Shown here piece after piece: positions 5,611-6,383 of a DNA stretch of 6,383 nucleotides. Numbering within the stretch: position 1 is the first letter of the stretch; each line of letters opens with the position of its first letter. This DNA comes from Desulfobacteraceae bacterium (GTDB taxonomy: Bacteria > Desulfobacterota > Desulfobacteria > Desulfobacterales > Desulfosalsimonadaceae), in assembly GCA_007131845.1 (NCBI GenBank), contig SLPT01000287.1, positions 1-6,383 of the forward strand. The letters run 5' to 3'. A model generated the notes under the pieces. The model saw only the letters and a list, made by a program, of their open reading frames with translations, was not told the DNA's origin and searched no databases. The position numbers and the translations under genes were made by a program.

Positions 5611-6383
5611 ATGAGCCGCCTGGTAAAATTCCTGCTTTTCGCTTCAGGGATCATTCTGGTGGCAGCCATTGTGAGCGCGGCGATCGTATACCGTACGATC
5701 ACCGCGTCCCTGCCCGATTATCCCGAACAATTATCCGCGCACGCGGATCGCGGCGTGTCGGTTTACCGGGACGAAAGGGGGGTCGCCCATATCCGGGCGG
5801 ACAACTTGCAGGACCTGTTGTTCAGCCAGGGATATGTCCATGCGGATGAACGACTCTGGCAGATGGAGTTCCACCGGCGGGTGGTGTCGGGCCGCCTTGC
5901 GGAAGCATTGGGTGCTGACCTTGCCGGCGCCGACCGGTTTCTGCGAACAATCGGGCTGCGACGGGTGGCCCGGCGGGTGGTTGATAAAACATCGCCTGAG
6001 GGGCTTGCGGCAATGGAGGCGTATGCCCGGGGCGTCAATGCCCGGATCGGTGAGGGGCGGCTCCCTCCGGAGTTCCGCATGCTGGGCATCGAGCCCGATC
6101 CGTGGGAGCCCGTAGATACTGCCGGAGTCCTGGCGCTGATGGCCTATGAACTGGGAACCAACTGGCAAGAGGAATCCATCCGGAAGGACCTGAAAGCCCG
6201 CCTGCCGCCCGGCCTGTACCAAGACATCCTGCCGCCTTACGATGAATGGGAGACGCCTGCCATATGGGAAAAAGAGCAGGCGCAATGGGTCGGTTCGGTT
6301 CGCCCGCCGGACGCCCTTGCCGCAATCGAGCCCTTTCTTCCCCGGCTCGGCAGCAATTCCTGGGTGGTGCGTGCGGAGCACTG
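5611..6383 (+). CDS. Penicillin acylase family Ntn hydrolase, N-terminal part
   Basis: The window holds 257 codons of a protein that in this family usually runs to about 750-800 residues; it is cut by the window edge, not broken. An N-terminal hydrophobic segment (about 5-27) indicates export or a membrane anchor, placing the enzyme in the periplasm or facing it. The alpha-subunit region has the family run VYRDERGVAHIRADNLQDLLFSQGYVHADERLWQMEFHRR (split: VYRDERGVAHIRADN at 51-65, then QGYVHADERLWQMEF and GRLAEALG). Near the edge, LGSNSWVV places the autoprocessing Gly247-Ser248. Ser248 would become the N-terminal nucleophile of the beta subunit, as in SNMW of E. coli penicillin G acylase. AAGGAAG (5601-5607) precedes the ATG. 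The substrate is unpredictable: relatives cleave beta-lactam side chains, acyl-homoserine lactones or other amides. It follows the transporter by 90 bases, so may share its transcript. Confidence 0.9.
   Translation, partial: MSRLVKFLLFASGIILVAAIVSAAIVYRTITASLPDYPEQLSAHADRGVSVYRDERGVAHIRADNLQDLLFSQGYVHADERLWQMEFHRRVVSGRLAEALGADLAGADRFLRTIGLRRVARRVVDKTSPEGLAAMEAYARGVNARIGEGRLPPEFRMLGIEPDPWEPVDTAGVLALMAYELGTNWQEESIRKDLKARLPPGLYQDILPPYDEWETPAIWEKEQAQWVGSVRPPDALAAIEPFLPRLGSNSWVVRAEH

Noticed and set aside
5731..6381. Long minus-strand open frame (216 aa) opposite the acylase gene
   Set aside because: It is the shadow of a clearly recognisable penicillin acylase coding region. Its translation is rich in Arg, Pro and His, as expected for an antisense frame of GC-rich coding DNA.

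Overview
The window holds four protein-coding genes in two divergent blocks. Going left from the centre (minus strand) are comM, a YifB/ComM-type Mg-chelatase-like AAA+ ATPase, and alr, alanine racemase. Going right (plus strand) are a DASS/SLC13-type sodium-coupled anion transporter and the first third of a penicillin-acylase-family Ntn hydrolase, which runs off the right edge. All four are recognisable family members with their key residues intact. None is obviously part of a new system.

The organism looks like a free-living Gram-negative bacterium of moderately high GC. The gene content and the style of the palindromic intergenic repeats suggest Desulfobacterota, from general recollection only, because no marker gene is present. 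There are no tRNA or rRNA genes, CRISPR arrays, transposase genes or phage genes.

Layout: 1-342 is intergenic, with an AT-rich stretch (about 60-180) carrying several short dyads. 343-1530 is alr (minus). 1554-1708 is a long imperfect palindrome (element 1) between comM and alr that also supplies the comM stop codon. 1694-3283 is comM (minus), best started at a TTG codon. 3284-3777 is a divergent intergenic region with a second long palindrome (element 2, 3473-3597), a stray copy of its arm (3622-3644) and a sigma70-like promoter for the transporter. 3778-5520 is the transporter. 5516-5599 is a degenerate 7-bp tandem array filling most of the gap to the acylase gene, which starts at 5611.

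The unexplained signal lies in the non-coding structure. Two palindromes with largely different arms share the same 11-bp apex (TAC-GCCAA-GTA), exactly at their centres of symmetry. The heptamer array has an invariant G and a nearly invariant C in each unit; it begins on the transporter's stop codon and ends on a Shine-Dalgarno-like GGAGGG before the acylase gene. The genes themselves are housekeeping or accessory metabolism: D-alanine supply for the cell wall, a DNA-processing ATPase, carboxylate or anion uptake, and an envelope amidase. Apart from comM-alr co-orientation and possible transporter-acylase co-transcription, nothing shows that they act together.
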